Below are positions 1 through 12,900 of a DNA stretch of 60,000 nt, piece by piece (the first letter of the stretch is position 1; every line of letters starts with the position of its first letter). A program made the position numbers and the translations under genes. The notes beneath the pieces were generated by a model that made no database searches, was not told where the DNA came from, and worked only from the letters and a program-made list of their open reading frames with translations. The stretch comes from Lineus longissimus (taxonomy: Eukaryota; Nemertea; Pilidiophora; Heteronemertea; Lineidae): contig NC_088316.1 of assembly GCF_910592395.1 (NCBI RefSeq), positions 13,952,001 through 14,012,000 on the forward strand. Reading direction: 5' to 3'.

Positions 1-464
1 CGGTGCTAACAGTAACAGTAATGTTTTAAATCAGGCCAGGATAACGTATGAAGGTCTATACAATTATTACTATGCACATTGACTTTTTTTTTTTGGAACA
101 CACTGTGTACTGCTCAAAACTAACAAAAGAGAACTTGGCAAGTTGTCAAACCGCATTTTCACAGTCTAAATGAATGACATCATCAAAAACATGCACATAA
201 AGTAATGAATGATAACTTTATTTATTGTTTTATAATATTCAAGTTGAAAAGCCGTCTCATATAAGGCCAATATCTCACTTTTATAGGAAAGAAAGAAACA
301 AAAGCACCGTGAACAGTGAAGCACGTGTATTGTAGACTGATACTTGAAAAGGCCGCGTGTATCGAAATATACAGATCAAATCAACTACCAGGTTTGTATA
401 CCGCAGTGGTTCTACAAACTGAGGATAGATGGCGAAACTATATCCTTACTCAATCTTGACACTA

Positions 465-549
465 CAGGGTGTCCCAGAATTATTTTCCCTCACACAATGG
501 ATACACAATAGAATTCTATTCTAAGGGAAAACAATTCTGGGCCACCCTG
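465..549. mobile_element. 85-bp TA-flanked palindromic MITE-like element
   Basis: The element begins CAGGGTGTCCCAGAATT and ends with the inverted copy AATTCTGGGCCACCCTG. Counting the flanking bases, the two arms (462-490 and 524-552) are 29 nt each and differ at only two positions, with a 33-nt centre. A TA dinucleotide lies immediately outside each CAG/CTG end (463-464 and 550-551), as expected for a target-site duplication of the Tc1/mariner superfamily. It has no coding capacity, so it would be a non-autonomous element moved in trans. The family assignment is inferred from the TA flanks and CAG termini. The arms themselves are seen directly. Confidence 0.55.
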
Positions 550-3044
550 TAGAGCAAGCCTTGCCTGTAGAGTGAATATCATTTTTTTTGAATGTGTGAA
601 TATTATGAAGGCAAATAATCTCAATGAACCACTTTGTAATTTATAGGCAATATTATGTGTATTTAATTGATCTCCTGTAGGACAAAAGTGGTCGTCTGGT
701 GCGAATGAACTTTATACGTTCAGATTATGACGTCGTAGGATAAAACCACAGGAATAATGCTGAGAGAATCGGCACAACATATATAAAGGTCGTGGTATGC
801 AGGTCAAGTTCACATAACGGCGAATAAAAGCATGTTTGGTGTTCACAGTGCTGTAAATCGTCCCCGCTCTAACGGGTGTAACTTTTTTATTTCATTCAAA
901 GCCTAGTTCCAATGTCTTAGCTCAGATGGCAGCACAGGGGTGGACTCGGAAAGATGTCACAGATTTACGTGGCCCTATGTTGTATATCTGCTAGGGATGA
1001 CTGTGTGTTCTTTAGAAATGACTTTTGCCAAAGGCCCTGACCCTTTTCCTTGGATTGAGCTAACTTCTCTCCGACAAGCATAAGCTGCATGTTATTCCAG
1101 TACATGCATTTATCTGACTTGCATGGTCTCAGCTAGCATCTCACAATTTTCTGGAAGACATTCACAGCCTTGTCTCTCCAACAGCAGTACCTGGGCCCCT
1201 GCTGTTTTGGAATGACCTTACATCTCGCTGTGCTCTAGATGACATGCACACCAGGGCCTACTGCTTAAGGCTGAACTATCATCTCACCATGCTTGTGAAG
1301 ACAGGTACAACATACTTGGCCGTCTCTTCTATACCGCAGGCACAAGGGCCTAAAGAAAAAGATCTTGGATTTTTGCCGTCGTAAAATCAGAATTGTAACA
1401 GCTACTGTCATCAGCTTGGTTGTGACAGTGGCTAACGCGGATTGGATATAACATTGACCTGACATCACCAGGGCCTGGGTGTCTGATCTAGTTTGCTGGT
1501 GATAGATTTTTTTCTAAGTTTTCTACGCTTTCCTTTTACACTGTCTTCAAAATCGAAATAGTGGAAGACAGAGACAATTGAGAATACAATGCACAACCGA
1601 GAGAAGGACAAGACAACCATTTAAGACGGAGAATGTGGTGATTAGATTTCTGATATAAACACCGGATTCAGCCGGGTTTCAGACAAAGCCCTTTGTCATC
1701 CAGCATCACACAAGGCCATCACTCTCATGCTGCTGATGAGAAAACTGAAACACGCGTCTGCTCGTACCAGAACAATAGCAGACGACCAAAGCTTTGACAG
1801 ACGACCGATCAATTTGATATCGATTTTTGGCGCGGCGCATGCAAATGCGACCCGCATCAGACGCGTGCGGATCTCCAACAACTCAAATTGGTCTCTTTGT
1901 TTGGACGCCATAATAAAAATAGGGAATTCTGCCAAAGGGGACAACCCCACAAATTTTCTTGTGCACCAAATTTGGTGCGAACAAATCCATAAGGCAAATT
2001 GTATGGCAAATGAATTACGCTGAATACATCCATTGTGTCTTCCTGTTCGTTTCAATTTCTCTCTTTCCGAGGGGGTGCGACAACGAAATGAAACATCTAG
2101 ATTTAAAGTTCATATGACACCCGCAAGTTTCTCTGATTACCTGGCCATTTTCTATGCAGATGCATTTCCATTGAAATTATCGTCTGCTCCGAGAGTGCGG
2201 TGAAAAATGCGGGAACAATCGATAATCTCCGCACGTGCATTCATCACATGTTCTATCACAAGAATATGACTGGTGATGCGAAATACCAAGCAAACGATAT
2301 GGACGTGAATCTCTGAGACTCAATTTAGGATCAGCCTCCTTCTTTACAATCAGCCCGTCTCGTCTTCAATACGTATTCAGGTATTTTGGGCAGGATGACA
2401 ACTGAACAAGCGAGGCTCCTGCCTATTGTCTCCCTTAAACACTTTGTTTGTCAAGAAGTGTCGGGGACTCCAAAAGAGGCAAACTTTCGGTATAATACCC
2501 TCAGCTCAGATATCACCAAAATCTGAAGACCGCACAATCAATGTTAACCTGGTGTGTCCATAAATGCAATGACCAGAAAGCAATATAACACAGAATTACA
2601 AGCAAACAAAATATTTATTGAATACATTCCAATTACACTCTTATAACAAAACTGTGTTGGTTCGTGGAAAAGACGTTAAAATGACTTATTAGTTTCCATA
2701 TTATTGAATGCGTATATAAATTACTCAACATTGAAAAAATTTAAAATGATCCGATAAAAGAGATCAGGTCCAACATGTACATATCATTATTCATGGAAGA
2801 TGCAGATACAATTGTTCTATCACATCGACTATTAACTATCAGCTACAGCTATTACATGGACATCTTCCTCAGGGTTCTTCACACAAAATGTAAGCAAGGC
2901 AGTACGTGACCTCAGCCCCCAAGAATTGACGTTACAAAGTTTTAATTTTCACAAGGTTTAATTCTAAGCTCAATCAAACTGAGCAAATTTTATCTGGTTT
3001 TAGGAGAAGATTTTTTCTTTTGTTTTAGCAAATCCTTATACCAG

Positions 3045-3120
3045 CTTCATACAAGTTACCCACATTTTGACCAGCAAATGATCTGATTTGCTAGTCAAAA
3101 TGTGGGTAGCTTGTTTGAAG
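3045..3120. repeat. Near-perfect 35-bp stem hairpin with 6-nt loop
   Basis: The arms at 3045-3079 and 3086-3120 pair over 35 positions with only three imperfect pairs, one of which can be a G-U wobble, around the 6-nt centre GATCTG. The core word ACCCACATTTTGAC is present in one arm and its inverse in the other. The whole unit is 76 nt, the size of a short miRNA precursor, although the loop is unusually tight. It could equally be a fold-back transposon relic. No protein is encoded. Either strand could form the hairpin in RNA. Confidence 0.6.
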
Positions 3121-6100
3121 GTCCCATGAACATTTCGCCCGAAAAAATACACCTCTGCTTCAAATAATGTGGTGAAGAAGACTTCTCTCGGTGATAATAT
3201 GACGGCAGTTAAGAGTTTGACAATATCAGCCACCATGGTTATAACAACAGGGCCACTACGCACATCGAGGTGAAGACAGCGGTCCATTAAGAGATCATCT
3301 GTGGGCAGACATCTTATTGGCGGAGAGACGGTTGAATCATCACGCGAATAAATTATTCAGCTCGGGTTAAAAATGTCAAATTCGTAGTCATTTGTGTCCT
3401 TTTAGAGACATTTTATGATACCAATTTTGATCGCACAGCATAGCTAAAGAAAAAGACAGAGAACAACTGAATTGATGCAGTTTCAATCCAACAAATTCAT
3501 GCTTTTCTTGCAGTGCAGTAACATGTTGAACCAGACACAATTGCACACAGTGGTATCAGTTAGTAGATGTTTCAGCTGCATGCTTGTTATAACCGAATAT
3601 CTTTGCAATTGCATTTCAGCATATCAATGACGAGGGAACCTGATTCAATTTGCCCACAGATAGTCTCTTAGATATAAGTTATGGAATGAATATTACTGGG
3701 TACAATTCCTCTGGTCCGATGGGGAGTTGTGCAAGGGAACTAGGTGTCATAATAACTCATTGTGCTGGTGTAAGTATAAATGCCCATAATACCATATTGA
3801 TGACCCCTCCGCACCAAGAGTTTACATTCTACAACCCAAGAATACTCATTCCAAACCAAAGGCAGCAAAAATATTCTGCCCACCTCGAATAAGTGCAAGA
3901 TCCTTACTTTCAAACAAGCGGAAAACATTCGACTTACAGTCACAAAAAGCCACACTTCATTTTCATTTCCATGACTTCAGAATTACTTACACATTTGTAA
4001 CTCTTGAAATAAAAAAATTTGAACAAAAATACCCAATTTTCGTCATTGAAATCTTCTTGATTTCATTCCTTATCTTCTGATCGAAAATGAATTATATGAT
4101 GTTAATTTTACCGATGATTGCAGAAATTTGTTTACAATCTATCTGCAATGCATGATACTGGCACTATTGGTAGCCAAATTTGATTAACAAGAATCATAGA
4201 AATATTACAAACTACACAAATAACATGCCATCAAAAATAAACACATGATTTCTTGACGAACATGCCGTATCTGCCGACAGCAAAGAAGAAATTGGCGTCT
4301 TTGATCGGAGGCGTATGTCTTAATTGACATATTGATTAGATTAATTAAAGACTTAATGCATCTCCTGGAGCCAAGTGATGAGCAACCACGCCCCAGTGTC
4401 ATAACATACATATAGTAACACACGTTAGGGGCTAATAATTACCTGGACACTAGGCTGAGATACACATACTATGGAAGTCTGGTAAAACGATGGATTTGTT
4501 TGGAAATAGAAACAACACCTACCACTCACAACAGACACACTATGGAAATGAAAAAAGGCTATAAAGTTGATGATGTAATCATGAAAACTATAATAGGAAA
4601 AAATGATAAAAAAATCAATGAAGAAGGCATCACACACCTAGGTGATTCAGAGAAAAGAAAAGAAAGCCATGAAAAAAAAATTCCTGTAACAAATTGGAAG
4701 GTTTCCTTTATACAAAAACATAAGACCACACAGAGTCAAAAAAGTTTCCGAAGATGAGAAACAAAGTACCTACACTGTTTCATCTCAAATTTACGACACT
4801 GATGGAAAGAACAAATATTTCTTCCCGACAAAAATATAACGTCATCTTTCCAAAGACGACATACTATAGGTACATATTCATTTCGGCAGCTAAATTGACA
4901 GAATTTCAGAAGGAAATTTGCAAGATTCTGGAATTCCACAAGAAAAAACACGACTGTGCTTCCTAGCAACCAGAAGTGGGAAGTACCATGATTAAACAAG
5001 ATGAGGACAGAAAAAGTGTGTTTTTTGCAGTAAATTCGCTACGAAATTGAATAGTGCATACTTGTGCTAGTATCAAAATGGCAAGGAGTGTCTTTTTTTG
5101 CTAAAATAAAATATTGGTATAAAAGTGGCGGGATTTTGTACAATTGAATTATGATTTCTGTTTTAGTTTTTGCTAGAAAATTATGCATTGGCTATACTTT
5201 ATTACTAGAGACAGACACTTTTTGACAGAAGACGACAGGCAACATCAAATTATTATTAAAAGCAAAGCACTTATCGATAGGTTGGAAGCAGACTCTACAT
5301 CAAATTTGAGCACATTCAGGTGCATTTATGATATTGAAAAATATCATAAAGAAATAGATGGAAATTCCCGAAATTTGTATGACCATGCATGCTTTTACTA
5401 TCAGTATTAAAAGATACATGTAGTTAAGACATGAAGACTGGAAAATACGATGAGTGAAGCCTGAAAATGACGGCACTAATATGTTTTTTAATTTGTTTCA
5501 AAATTCACATAGATTAGAATGAATGAATTAAGTCCAATCTGTTTTTTTCCTTAACAATTGTAGCTTGTGAAAAAGAAGCTTTAACTACCTTAGCCTAATC
5601 AGAATTTCGGTGCTGGGCAACACCAAATTGCGAAAAAAAATGTCTTCTCATTTTAGGAGAGGAATTGATGTATCCTATATACAACAAAGCTGGGAATAAC
5701 AAGTGGTGATTGCGTGTTGATTAACCATCTAATTGCCCATCTTTTTCTATATAACACTAATAGACACAAAATTATGATTTAATTGGAGCACATGATGATG
5801 ACGGCTAAAGTCATTAACAATGGAATGTGATGATGATAGCATATATTTGATGTACAATTAACAATACAACGACGCAGCACCAGGGTCAGAATACTTTCAG
5901 AGAAACGAAATTACATGTGTAATGATGAACTTTGGAATAGAAATGATTTGGTTTAGAAAATTACTCTTGAATATAGATTTGATATCGATGAAAGGCAAAA
6001 ACGATGGCAGAATAAGAAACAAATTTTACTGAAAGCATTTCATTTCGATGACAATTCAGTCAAAGAATGCTTTCGGACGATTGACATTTTTAGATTTGAT

Positions 6101-8895
6101 GATTAACTTTGGATTGACATGATGGTTAAGGATATCATTCTTAATTCTTTTTTAAACTCAAGTTGAGAATTATAGCCAAGGGCATATCAAAATTTGTTTT
6201 TTCGGGCTAGTGACTTTGAAAAGCACTATCACAGCCGAAGACATCGGACCACATAATTAAGCCAATAATAGGCTATCACGTGAGTTGTGTATCAAAGCTG
6301 ACTGATAATGACAACACAGCACATGGAAGGATTCATATCATTTCATGGTAGCAACTCATAGAAACCCATGGAAACCGAGGAACTCGATGTGACTAACTCA
6401 AAGTTTGGCAGTAGTCCAGCTCCAGTGTGCCTCATCATCTATCTTTATCCTGGGATACCCAAAATAGGATACTTTGTTTCATCGTGTGGTCACAGCAGAA
6501 CATTTTTTCCCCTGTGTTACATGAATTAAATCAAAATCGAACAAAGACAAAAAATATCGCGGGAAGAAGTTTGTCAGAACATTCAAAATCATGGAAATGT
6601 ATTCAGAGATAAGAGATTCGCAATTAGAACAAAGCTGGCATATGTGAATCATCGGTTATTTTCAAAGCCGAAACTTCCCGAGAGGTATGACTCAGTCGTT
6701 GGTGACAGTGAGCCCGTGAGTGGTATGAGTGGGTGGAAGAAGTCGCCAATGCACACACTAATTGACATTGTCGGGATTTTTTTGAAAGATTTAAAAAACG
6801 ATTTTGTGGGATAAGATTGGATGATGGGCCTTTATGCATGAACAGATGACGAAGTAATAATTTATGTTCATCCAAGTACCGGAAATGATATGCAATTGAT
6901 TCCTGCGACTAATTCTCAGGTACAGGACTGTCTCAGGTTATAAACTGACACCTATAGGTATGTGTCATCCAGATTTTCAAGACATTTCGGGTTTTTTTAG
7001 TGAATGATCACCTATAATTGCTATAGAGCAATAAACCCACAAGATGACAGTTTCTAGAACACAGAATAAACAATAACTATCCAATTTGCTCATTTCATGC
7101 CTTCTAGATTATCCATGTGGTTTTAGCATATCAAGTTTCTTAAATTCCCTTACGGATTACCATAATCTTCAACCAAGGATATTCTTTATCTTCTGATTTT
7201 CCACTTTGTCAATGTTGACAATTGACGATGACGATCGGCAGCAATGACCCGCCAATAAGGAAGCATTTCCTGTCTGCAACAAACATGCGATTAACGCTTG
7301 AACCAATAATCAACGAAAAATTTACGAAGCATGGAACAATTTTGAGCAGATATGCAAACCGCCCAGGAGTAGAAACAATCTCTTTGTTCTCAATCTCAAT
7401 TTGCGAGATATCGCGAACAAAGGACATTATCAGAGTTGCACGGGGTGGTAATCACGAGCCAGACACAATGCGCCCTCGTATTAACTCGCACATCAGATAG
7501 ACAATGGGTCTGTGTAGATTCATGGGATTACACTTCGACAAGAGAGGCTGCTGTGCCACCAATCAAGTCTATGCCAGGTAAACTTGAAAATTCCGATGTG
7601 CAAAGACAGCAGACTTCTATACCAAATGCAAACATCTATTGGGTATAACTGAGCTGAATTTGATCAAATATCCTGATTTCACCCAAAATCGGCCAATATA
7701 CAATAAGCGTTGGGTGCAATATGCCTTTGAAATGCACAGGTAAATGCAGCAAGAACAAGGTGGAACAGAATGGGAGTCCATTTCACTTTTCATCTGCTCG
7801 AAGCACCTGTACATTGAAGTAGATTGTATGCAGACAACACACAGGTGATTTTGACCAAGTTGGATTGACACAGATGTCAGATCTATACATAGGTGTGACT
7901 CAGCAGACTGCACACCAAAACATCCACAGATGCAGAGTCTGGGGGCAAATCCACGCGGATTCTTAATTCAGTATTGACGATCTGTGTAGACTAGATCGTC
8001 TGGACGCTGTCACAGAACGTAGTTAGAATACAAATTGTGGTGCCACGCGTGGCGCACACTGGATTGTCACTGCGCCTTTTTATTATGATTCTGCGCCAAA
8101 TGGCGAACCCATTGTTGTGGAATAAGCTTGATGATGCACCAGATGTCAGGTGCCTATAAAATGGGAATTTGAGAATCAAAATAGATAAGATTTATTCACA
8201 TTTTATGACATCAGATGATGAAATTGTTATCTATCATTATATATGAAGTTATGAATCTTGTGGGTGGCATGTTTACAAAAATTGAAAAATTGAAAGATCT
8301 GTATATCATTGATAGTAACAGAACAACATAAGGTGAAAACATACAGAAACTGACGAGTATAAAAAAGAAGATCGGGCCTAGAAAAAAACAGCCTAAGCCT
8401 TTTGACAAATACAATCAGTCATGAACACGATTTCAGGCGTATTGACAGAAGACTTGAGTGATTCTCAAATATTGGGAAATCAAGACATTCGTAGGGGGGG
8501 GGGGTCGGTAACTAAGGACCACCGTTGGGTTTTCTTGCACCGATTTCCGGAAAGGACACCATTTTACACCTTTGGGTATTGCGTAGCAACAAATGAAGAT
8601 GTCACTGGCGACTTGCCGAGGGTGTCACCTCGACAGAGATCACTTAATTCGATTATCCATCACAATAATAGTCAACAACACTGAGTAACAAACTAGCGAT
8701 ATAAAAAATGATTTTGAGCAAGCATGACGATGAAGGTGTTGAGAATTCCTTTAAATGAAATGGCCAGGGCCATTGTGCTCACCTCATGTGGAGGAAAGAT
8801 GGATAAAGAGCATGGTATTGTGTCATGTAGTGTTAGGTTTGATGTAGGTCCAAGCAATTACAATTTCCCCAAAATGGCCAATTTACAGTACATTC

Positions 8896-9780
8896 GACCT
8901 CTGTGACCTTGAAAAGTAGGTCAAATCAAAGAAAACCCGAGTGACACATTGAATGGTTGTTAGAATTAGATGTACCTATGATATAAAATTGGTGCCAATC
9001 GGGCAAGTCATTACTAGGAATAATGGCATTTTGATGAATTTAGGATTTGGCCCCCTCCCTGGAGGCCAAACGGCAAATCAGATCGCACCAAACTTCGGTA
9101 CCTGAGATCACCTGACCAAGGGGTACATGTGTACTTAATTTGTGATCAATAGTCATTGCAGTTAAGAAACATGCCATAGTTACGGCCTGACGGCGAATTT
9201 ATGCCATTTGACCTCTGTGACCTTGACAAGAAGGTCAAATTAAAAACCTGTGTGACATATACTGTATGGTGGTTAGATGTACCCATGATATCAAATTGGT
9301 GGCAATCGGGCAAGAAGTTAAGGAATAATCACATTTTTAAGGTTTTTGGATTTTGCCCCCTGGTGGTCAAGTGGTGAATCATATTGGACCAAACTTCAGT
9401 CCCTGAGATCACCTGACTAAGGGGTAAATGTGTACCAAATTTGGTATCAATAGTCATTGCAGTTTAGAAACGTGCCATCGTTACATCCTAACGGCCAATT
9501 TACACCATTTGACCTCTGTGACCTTGAAAAGGAGGTCAAATCAAAAACCCGGAGGATATATGATGCACCTTTGCTAGAAGTACCTACCATATTTTTTTCA
9601 AAATTTCCCGACTACTATTAAGGGAGATATTGCATATTTTCACTTTTAACGTTTGGCCCCCTGGTGGCCAAACCATGAAACGAATCGGACCGAAACTTGG
9701 TCTCCAAGGTGTCATTACATAAGGGTACATGTGTACCAAGTTTCAACTCAATAGCTCTAACAGTTACGAAACGTGCCCTG
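8896..9780 (+). repeat. Three tandem ~300-bp core repeats
   Basis: Each copy opens with the same GACCTCTGTGACCTT word, then a reverse-complement AAGGTCAAAT stretch, a CCCCCTGGTGGCCAAA block, and an AAGGGTACATGTGTACCAA block containing the palindrome GTACATGTGTAC. The first two copies are 314 and 301 bp and the third runs into the microsatellite. Copies differ by many substitutions and small indels, so the array is old or was inherited as part of the element. Confidence 0.8.
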
Positions 9781-9783
9781 CTA

Positions 9784-9809
9784 ACGGACGACGGACGACG
9801 ACGACGACG

Positions 9810-9880
<71 letters not shown>

Positions 9881-9893
9881 ACGACGGACGCCA
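9784..9893 (+). repeat. ACG trinucleotide microsatellite
   Basis: This is about 110 bp of nearly pure ACG repeats, interrupted by a few GGACG units at both borders. It sits exactly between the last core repeat and the 3' hairpin of the element at 8767-9940. Open frames across it encode homopolymers of Asp, Thr or Ser and are artefacts of the repeat. Confidence 0.95.
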
Positions 9894-9940
9894 CGGTATG
9901 GGATAAGCTCACCTCTGCTAAGAGGTGAGCTAAAAATTAT

Positions 9941-12900
9941 ATAAAACAATTGAGATGTGTGATGAGGAAAGTGAAGAAGTGAAATATTGCATAAGCTCAT
10001 ATGCGATAGCGACGCCGGAGTGGACGCCGTCAGAAAACCGGGATAAACATTTTTCTAACGATAAAAAAACACCACCACAGAAAATGACCCATCGAGTTTA
10101 CCAGACTTCCATGTTGGAGACATTTTGCCTCGCTCGTCCCTCATTTAAATGGGTCACCAGTTCAGACTTATGTTTATAATCTGAACTGGTTAATGTAGGG
10201 AGAAACATGGGTAAAAAGGTAAAGGGTAGTTGGACACTGGCTAGAAATCTTGATCATTCTAATGTATAACTGATCATATTCCTAACACAGGGCTACATAT
10301 GGAGGTATACACAATTTCATACATCCATATTAACCCTCTGATCGAATTCTACAGATAACACAGATTTAAAACCTTTTGGACTGAATATTTTTCACAAAAA
10401 GAAAACATCTCTTCAGATCTAAAAAATAGACAAAGAAAGAATGGTAAAAGTTGAAAGTTTGCCAATTTTGTTTCAACACTGAGGTTTCCTTGGCAACAAT
10501 TTTCACATCCAAGTGCTCTTATAGGTATGAAGAGATGTCTTCAGTCCATAAAGGGTTATGACGAGCAAGAACAGTTTAAAGAACAGGTCACCAAAGCAGG
10601 TACAGTATACAAAAAGTTACGGTAAATGACAAGGACATTAGGTACAGACAATTATAACACTTTGTATAGCTTTATAAGCGCACTTTCCGCAATGAAAACC
10701 AGCATGCTTAAAAAAGCCCGTCTTCAAAAACTTAGACAAGATCCATTCCGAGGAAACAGACAGGACACTTTTTTGAGAGGTGATGACAATATCAACAGTT
10801 TACACAACACATAAATCAGAATTACAAATTTTTTCACAAACTTAACAACCCTATTCGACATCGGACCTTGGCGCTAGTCGCTAACACTATCTAGTATTAT
10901 TGCTACATACACTGGGTATATTAGCACAGAGTCAACCTCTACTCTCTTCCAACCAACTAGTGCTCAAAGTTCCGAGCAAAACTTCCTCGTAACCCTGTTC
11001 AGATTCAAAGTGACCTCCGTCATGTCAGCACCACAGTCTTTAAAGCAGCCCGCAAATGAGCATTGAAAATTCCTGCTACTAATGAGTGCTTTCAGTTAAC
11101 TGCGATTATTATCACCGACAATTGTCGCAGGTAGCATCGTTGACCGCTGCAAAGGAGTGTTATCGTCGCATGCAATATGTTTGCGTGACGCTTAAGAAGT
11201 CATTTAAAGGACATCTTGACAAACAAGGGACTGATACACTTTCATTATTGGGCCGATCTTGTTCATCCTTGAAGGACTCACCCTTATCATTATATGGAAC
11301 AACAGGAAACAATTTTAGGTTTGTTAGATGTTGATGTACCAAAATGCAGGAGGAGACTAGAGAACATGGGTCACTTGAAAACACAAGGAACCAGAGCACA
11401 AGTTCTAAACACACTTTCTTCATAACCAACATGTCCATTTCTTAGCAAACCATAAACTTGCAGTCTAAAAACTTTACTTCAAACAATAAAACATCTTTGT
11501 TCAAATATTCGAAAGCAAATCGGTGGCTGGCTGCTGGAGACGACATCACTGGTTTCAAAAATCATCAAAAAACTTTCTTTAAAAAAGATAAACTGTTGCA
11601 AACTCCTTAGGTAGAACATAGTGACACTTGTGCAACATACCCTGTACTAGTTCAAACTTGTTCATCTCCACTCCAGAGCAAACCAAGCCACTTTACAAAT
11701 TCACCTCCCTTTTTCTTTACACAAAACCCAAAGGACTGAGGACACAGACAGAGGGAGTCAAACAATTCTCAAGTAGCTACTTGTCATTTTGGAATGAAAT
11801 ATACGCTGAAATATCTCGTGAAGTTCTCCCTCAATTACATACTTATGAAATTGTACAGGAATGCCACTGTCCCCTTCACCCAGTCCTTTCATGGTTTACA
11901 CTCACAACCTTTATCCACACACAAAATTTACAAAAAAAGTAATCTCCTTTACACTTTTGTGCGCTTTCAGCTTTACGAACCAGTCCATACTAGACACGAG
12001 ACGTACGTACGTATTCTACTTAACATAAAAGACAGAGGACCAAAAACCACTAAACATACCCATACCAAACACATAGTGCATGAAACTTCCTCATTCCTTC
12101 AATGGGATAGCTACCAAAAATGAACTTAAATATCCAATTTTCATTCTGGTCTAAGTATCAGTTCTAACCTGCTTTCATAGAGGGCCATACTAACCAGGAA
12201 GTATGGTCATCAGGCCTTGACACAATGGTGGTGACGCCACACCAATTCTTTTTTCTTACCAATACATAATTGCCAATGAGATTTAAAACAATCGAAACAG
12301 TTCTATGGGGTTTCCCTCCATATGAAGTGTTTTTTGCAACACCCTGTAAAGGTTAACATAGTCGGAGTTAATTTTTGACAGCTATTCCCAATCACAAGAA
12401 AACAATCGCCCAGCATCAAAAAGTTTTGACCAGCACTGGCGCGAAGGTATGTTTCATTTGAACGGCTTAAACTGTGCGTTTCCTCTATAAAAATCAACAT
12501 CGAAGAAGCAGGTCAAACAAAAAACGACAATAAGGTAAATGATTTCAAATAAAATGTAATAAAAATTTCATCAACAACCAGGGCTCGTTCCAAATTCCAC
12601 AACCTCAGTGATAAATTGCAACAGACAATTATCCTAAAACAAAAACCTGCAATTACACTCTCCGACATCATTCTTTTGATCATAAAACCAGATTTTCCAA
12701 GTCCCCAAAATATTAAACCAAGCCAAATCGACTCGATCTAAAGATCACAATGTTATATGCCACAAAACAGTCATTCGATCAAAAAAGTGCTTCATGACGT
12801 CAATTCTGGAAAGTTTTATTTCAGATTCACCAGCAGGATGTGATGAGACTTCATTATATTTGCTCCTGAAGAATGATGCCGCAGTTGGGTACAATTGCTT

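Larger units (their letters stand above)
1..8766. other. Noncoding AT-rich region with no supported gene
   Basis: No open reading frame here looks like a conserved protein. The longest are about 100 codons, with no domain signature and no codon-level conservation I can recognise. Apart from the small palindromic element at 465-549, the hairpin at 3045-3120 and an 11-G run at 8494-8504, I see only AT-rich unique-looking sequence. It lies downstream of the minus-strand brat gene, so part could be a very long 3' UTR or intergenic DNA. Nothing in the sequence decides between these. Confidence 0.6.
8767..9940 (+). mobile_element. Helitron/pearl-like non-autonomous repeat element
   Basis: Four parts are seen in order. 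First, a 5' end containing GCTCACCTC (8777-8785). Second, three tandem cores that each start GACCTCTGTGACCTT, at 8896, 9210 and 9511 (periods 314 and 301 bp), the last running into the next part. Third, an ACG microsatellite (about 9784-9893). Fourth, a 3' tail with a perfect 11-bp hairpin (9906-9916 with 9921-9931, loop GCTA) followed by AAAAA. The 3' hairpin repeats the 5' word as GAGGTGAGC (9922-9930), giving short terminal inverted repeats. Tandem cores, microsatellite and terminal hairpin are the plan I recall for 'pearl'/Helitron-related elements of bivalves. The family name is inferred and the exact ends are uncertain. It has no coding capacity. Confidence 0.6.

Noticed and set aside
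915-975. TAGCTCAGATGG resembling a tRNA A box
   Set aside because: No B box follows at the needed distance and no cloverleaf can be drawn, so coincidence is likely.
9697-10000. Open frames encoding poly-Asp, poly-Thr or poly-Ser
   Set aside because: Direct translations of the ACG microsatellite in different frames, with no start context or conserved flanks.
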